Under the pieces are notes generated by a model. That model was given only the letters and a program-made list of their open reading frames with translations, made no database searches and had not been told where the DNA came from. 20,529 bases of DNA from Phoronis australis (lineage: Eukaryota; Phoronida; Phoronidae): positions 9,510-30,038 of the forward strand of contig NMRA01000471.1 in assembly GCA_002633005.1 (NCBI GenBank). Reading direction: 5' to 3'. Position numbers and translations under genes: made by a program. Below are positions 17,607 to 20,529 of the stretch, piece by piece; position 1 is the stretch's first letter, and each line of letters starts with the position of its first letter.

Positions 17607-17930
17607 ACTCACCTTGCCCGTTACATCCGTTTAAGTGAAAAACAATCTAATAAACTTCATTTTTGCGCAATTCTCCATCTTTTGTAACAAAGAAAAGTCC
17701 GTCGTCGTTTTGAAAACAATGCGCTTGTTACATGCTTGTGCGCCATTTCCTACTTAAATTTTGCAATATCTCTCGGTAGATGATGACAGCTTTGCAGCAA
17801 ATTGGGTTTGCTGGTGTTGAAATACTAAAATCTTTTAACGAAATGAAACTAGTTCCGATTGTTATGACATGTACGCAGTCTCGTGGAAGAGAAGAACAAT
17901 TGATTGAAGAATTGGCCAATAGGTGACGCA
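17607..17930 (-). promoter_or_regulatory. Candidate minus-strand promoter and leader exon
   Basis: On the minus strand, TGCGTCACC and the CCAAT-box palindrome ATTGGCCAAT (17911-17920) are followed about 300 bases later by GGCAAG and GTGAGT, a strong donor at 17607-17613. Between them ATG at 17746 in context GAAATGGCG opens only 29 codons before a stop, so the exon would be leader with a small upstream ORF. No second exon was found. The evidence is motif-level only. Confidence 0.2.
17780..17926 (+). CDS. Small ORF, 48 codons, unrecognised
   Basis: Two ATGs directly after CTCTCGGTAG open MMTALQQIGFAGVEILKSFN and continue EMKLVPIVMTCTQSRGREE to a stop at 17924. The composition is that of a folded, amphipathic protein and the preceding TAG could be a splice acceptor, with a possible donor (AATAG before GTGACG) at the other end. 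It is short enough to occur by chance, and it overlaps a 98-codon minus frame (17728-18024) that looks less protein-like. I know no family for it. Confidence 0.25.
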   Translation: MMTALQQIGFAGVEILKSFNEMKLVPIVMTCTQSRGREEQLIEELANR

Positions 17931-18504
17931 AAGCCGACCCAGAAGAGCCCACCACAGTTTTTGCACCAAAATAACGGTAGAACGTCAGTTTTACCAACAT
18001 CGGTAAATAATAAAGTTTACTCAAGGTAAAGTTTAGTTTTTAATGGCATCATTAATTTTGGCGGCAAGAGGCCTGAAGAAATATATACGCGATGGAAGCT
18101 GGAGGGAATGAAATTTAGCTGACAAACTGACATCACCCAGGCGGTTGAGCCGACGGACTGACGTCACCAAGGCCACTACGAAACTGGCCACCATCCCTCC
18201 ACGTCCGCGAAAAAACGGCCAGCGAGAAAAAATACCTCGAATCTAAGTAGAGGGCCGGTGCACTACCTGGGACCAAGGCAGTGCCGAAACAAGTGCAACG
18301 AAGGTCTGTGGTGGAGCGAGGGAGACTTGTCTGTTCAGCGTCTTTTCAAACATGTTTGAATGTCACTTATAATAAACATTTCCTTGATAACATCTCTCTG
18401 CATTTGTATGTCTGTGTTGTCATTGTGGTACAAATTGCATAATTTTGGGCAAAGTTATTAAATACACACTGAAATATATTAATGAAAAATCAAAAGAGTT
18501 TTGA
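17931..18504. promoter_or_regulatory. CpG-containing patch with a consensus CRE
   Basis: TGACGTCA at 18159-18166 is the perfect CRE palindrome. A related TGACATCA lies upstream at 18128-18135, and both are followed by CC(A/C)AGGC. The stretch 18050-18310 is richer in CpG than its flanks and includes TTTTGGCGGCAAGAGG. A plus frame of about 44 codons (ending at 18245, containing SPRRLSRRTDVTKATTKLA) is basic but unsupported. AATAAA at 18371 could be a polyadenylation signal or AT-rich chance. Confidence 0.3.
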
Positions 18505-18705
18505 TTATAGAGAGCTTTTAAATTTTAAGGACTCAAAATTACGGACGCTAAATCTTTTGAAAGTTCTTTTACAAGACATCTTGCTGTTATTTAAAACCTG
18601 AGCTAACCTCAGCGTTGTCACGTTTATATCATTCACTCGGTCTGAAAGCTTGTTGATTTCCTTTAGTTTTAGCGCATAGTAATAGGAGGTACTACTCGTT
18701 TCCAT
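18505..18705 (-). CDS. Candidate small protein or first exon, 66 codons
   Basis: The minus-strand ATG at 18705 has the ideal context ACCATGG, so I start there and not at the TTG three codons earlier. The product reads METSSTSYYYALKLKEINKL, then SDRVNDINVTTLRLAQVLNN, and ends in a basic Arg/Lys/Phe-rich tail with a TAA at 18505-18507. The middle has hydrophobic residues at heptad-like spacing (L, I, L, V, I, L, L, V), suggesting a short coiled coil. Possible donors CTGAG/GTTAGC and CTCAG/GTTTTA lie inside, so only the first 40 or so residues may be used. I recognise no family. Confidence 0.35.
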   Translation of the reverse strand: METSSTSYYYALKLKEINKLSDRVNDINVTTLRLAQVLNNSKMSCKRTFKRFSVRNFESLKFKSSL

Positions 18706-20130
18706 GGTAAACAATGCAACGTTTTCCCTTTCCGTTCTGCCCTCAAACTAAACAACACCTATGATCTTCACTGCTTATTAGTGACTTGCGAAACCCTAGA
18801 ACCTGCTAAACTTTCTACTCTGCACAATATTGCACTTTATATTGTTGCGTGTGCCGCAGTTTGCCAGAGTTGGCAAGTATTGATTTTTGCTTCTTGTCTA
18901 GCAAGTAACTTAGTTTAGAAACTCTGTATAGTGCAATATCAGGTCCATCCCAGCTCATCTCAACAGGCGGCTGTCTGGCATTGTTCCCAGCTGATACTCG
19001 TCTTGTTTTAATGAAAGGTTAACAGCAGAAAGGTAGATATTCAAGAAGGTGTTTGGAAAGCTTTCAACATACCATAGTAGGGAAACCTCTGCAGGATATT
19101 ACTTTGTGAAATAGGATGCAGACATTTGGTGTTGGATAATGTGTGGTAGTTCTGTATCAGGTTTTGTTCAGAACTGCAGATGTACACAGTAGCCAGGTCC
19201 TGGACAAGTGAAATGCTAATTCATAAAATTTCTCAGCAAAAAATGAAGACAAATTTGTTTGTAATTATTTTGGTTTGTTCGTTGTAGATGTCACTAAACT
19301 AATGGTAAAGTTTCCGTTCTTTACTGCAATGTACTTAGCCTTACAAAAATAGAGAAAGTTATGGTTTCGACAGTACTCTTACTTCAGTGTGAAACCAGTG
19401 GAGTATCACCATGAGAATTGGGTCTTTTTCATTACAGAATAAAATTTAATTCTGTTTACTGCCCACTAAAGAGTATTAGTCTGTCACCTAGTCTTAATAT
19501 TAGTATTAATGATGGCTTGTCATACAGTTTCATGTGTAAATGATCCTGTTTTGCGTTTACCATTTCTGATATTGATTTCACCGATGTTATCATGTTTTTG
19601 TGGAAATGAAAAGGTCACAGTTTTCAGTTGTATTGTTCTCCACATTACCCATAATCCTTGTTTACCCAGTCTTGGGAATAATTATGAACATTGGTATCAT
19701 TTACTGTCATTAATTATTATTCATTAGATTAGATTGTGTAATGATATAAAGAATTTGAATCCGTACCAATTGTTCTCAGATCCGTCAGGTTTCCAAAAAA
19801 AATCCCAAAACACTTCACAATTCGGCGAAAACTTAGTAAAAAGTGTCCTTTTTCATTTTTCAAGGACTAATGAATAATGTTGTAATAGCTCACAATTTTT
19901 CAAAATATTGTTTGTTTCCACTAGACAAGTAACCTATGAAGTAAAAAGATAGTGTGTGTGTGCTTTTCATCATACTATGGATTAATTATTGCCATGCATA
20001 TTTTTTTTTGGAATATTAACTGACAATTGTTCAATTTTTCGTACTGCCATTTTTGTGTTCCACAAGAAATTTGTGGTCGCATGTATTGGTAAGCATCTGG
20101 TTCGTCCATTACCATCTTTGCTCGTCTTTA
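18706..20130. other. Unassigned AT-rich DNA
   Basis: No supported gene, RNA or bounded repeat. A plus frame of 72 codons at 19509-19727 is hydrophobic with no domain. A short (GT)n tract occurs near 19952-19962. Confidence 0.4.
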
Positions 20131-20529
20131 TATTATCTTGATACTCACGTGGTGGTTCATCATTTTTATGCGCCCACATATTTATATGTGGACGCATTAT
20201 GCCGTCATCTCCGTCCGTCCGTCCGGGCGGCGTCCGGCGTCTGGCGTCCGGCGTCCGCTGCTCTATCTCCAAAACCCTTTGACATACGTTCATGAAATTT
20301 GGCACATATGTTCCATTCATGAATGGGACGGCATGTGCGAATTTTCGAACGGATCCGACTACCGGTGTGCCCCCTAGTGGCAATTTTAGTTTTTTACGCT
20401 TACCTTTGTATCTTCAAAAGTCCTGAACGGATTTTCATGAAATTTGGTATGTAGGCACCTATTAGTGAGATGACGCTATCCTGCCGTTTTCAGATGGATT
20501 CGACATAGTTTGCGCCACCTAGTGGCCAT
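20131..20529 (+). mobile_element. Repeat element with palindrome, GTCC tract and 145-bp tandem units, cut by the window end
   Basis: A 30-bp near-perfect palindrome (ATGCGCCCACATATTTATAT followed by GTGGACGCAT, 20168-20197) is followed by a GTCCGTCC/GGCGTCC tract (20208-20262). Two tandem units then begin near 20238 and 20383. Shared words at a constant 145-base offset are TTCATGAAATTTGG (20290 and 20435) and CTAGTGGC (20374 and 20519). The right unit reaches the window edge. I recall similar (TATGCG-CCACATA...GTCCGTCC...TCATGAAATTTGG) repeats as abundant in marine invertebrate genomes. Overlapping frames on both strands are shadows of the repeat. Confidence 0.7.

Noticed and set aside
20053-20383. 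Overlapping frames on both strands at the right edge (80, 79 and 133 codons)
   Set aside because: They run through the palindrome, GTCC tract and tandem units and are by-products of repeat sequence.

Overview
This is a eukaryotic, almost certainly metazoan, intergenic and intronic window. It is AT-rich with short CpG-containing patches. It carries no bacterial-style gene packing, no rRNA and no intact long ORF. The few coding traces are short and bounded by GT/AG splice signals. The repeat content (Penelope-like retroelement fragments, foldback MITE-like elements, a tRNA-headed SINE relic, minisatellites and a short tandem repeat with a (GTCC)n tract) suggests a marine invertebrate, perhaps a deuterostome such as amphioxus, a hemichordate or an echinoderm. 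The organism guess is inference only.

Layout. Bases 1-2400 are non-coding DNA holding two palindromic foldback elements (1065-1270 and 1913-2327). Bases 2401-6218 are a mobile-element complex. Two damaged Penelope-like element (PLE) copies lie there with their 3' ends facing outwards, the first on the minus strand at 2401-3710 and the second mostly on the plus strand at 5192-6218. The first copy keeps reverse-transcriptase (RT) motifs B and C and the later RT motifs, plus a GIY-YIG endonuclease remnant. The second has an inverted RT motif A piece at its 5' side and an inverted/direct triplication of its 3' part. Between them (4331-5083, minus) is a relic that looks like an invertebrate repeat-encoded protein, with a KYHRSSCY motif and a cysteine-rich CXC-like tail.

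Bases 6219-12830 are mostly unassigned. They contain short tandem duplications, a hairpin enclosing a perfect G-quadruplex motif (7955-8034), candidate exons at 7179-7250 and 8882-9019, a promoter-like CpG patch near 9556-9714, a SINE relic near 11301-11372, and six nearly identical copies of an 82-bp minisatellite (11701-12192).

Bases 12833-15559 hold the best evidence for a host gene. A coding exon begins with ATG at 12837 and ends at a GTATGT donor. A second exon at 14727-14796 joins it in phase 0. Together they give a basic, Ser/Thr/Arg-rich N-terminus that I do not recognise; a possible third exon follows at 15510. A 24-bp repeat array (15080-15223) sits in the intron after exon 2. Bases 15560-20529 contain scattered small ORFs, the best being a 66-codon minus-strand ORF at 18505-18705 with an ACCATGG start, and a CRE-containing CpG patch. 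A repeat runs off the right edge, with a 30-bp palindrome, a GTCC-rich tract and two 145-bp tandem units.

The elements do not form a pathway. The window reads as the 5' end of one host gene in repeat-rich DNA. The most unusual structure is the rearranged PLE complex.
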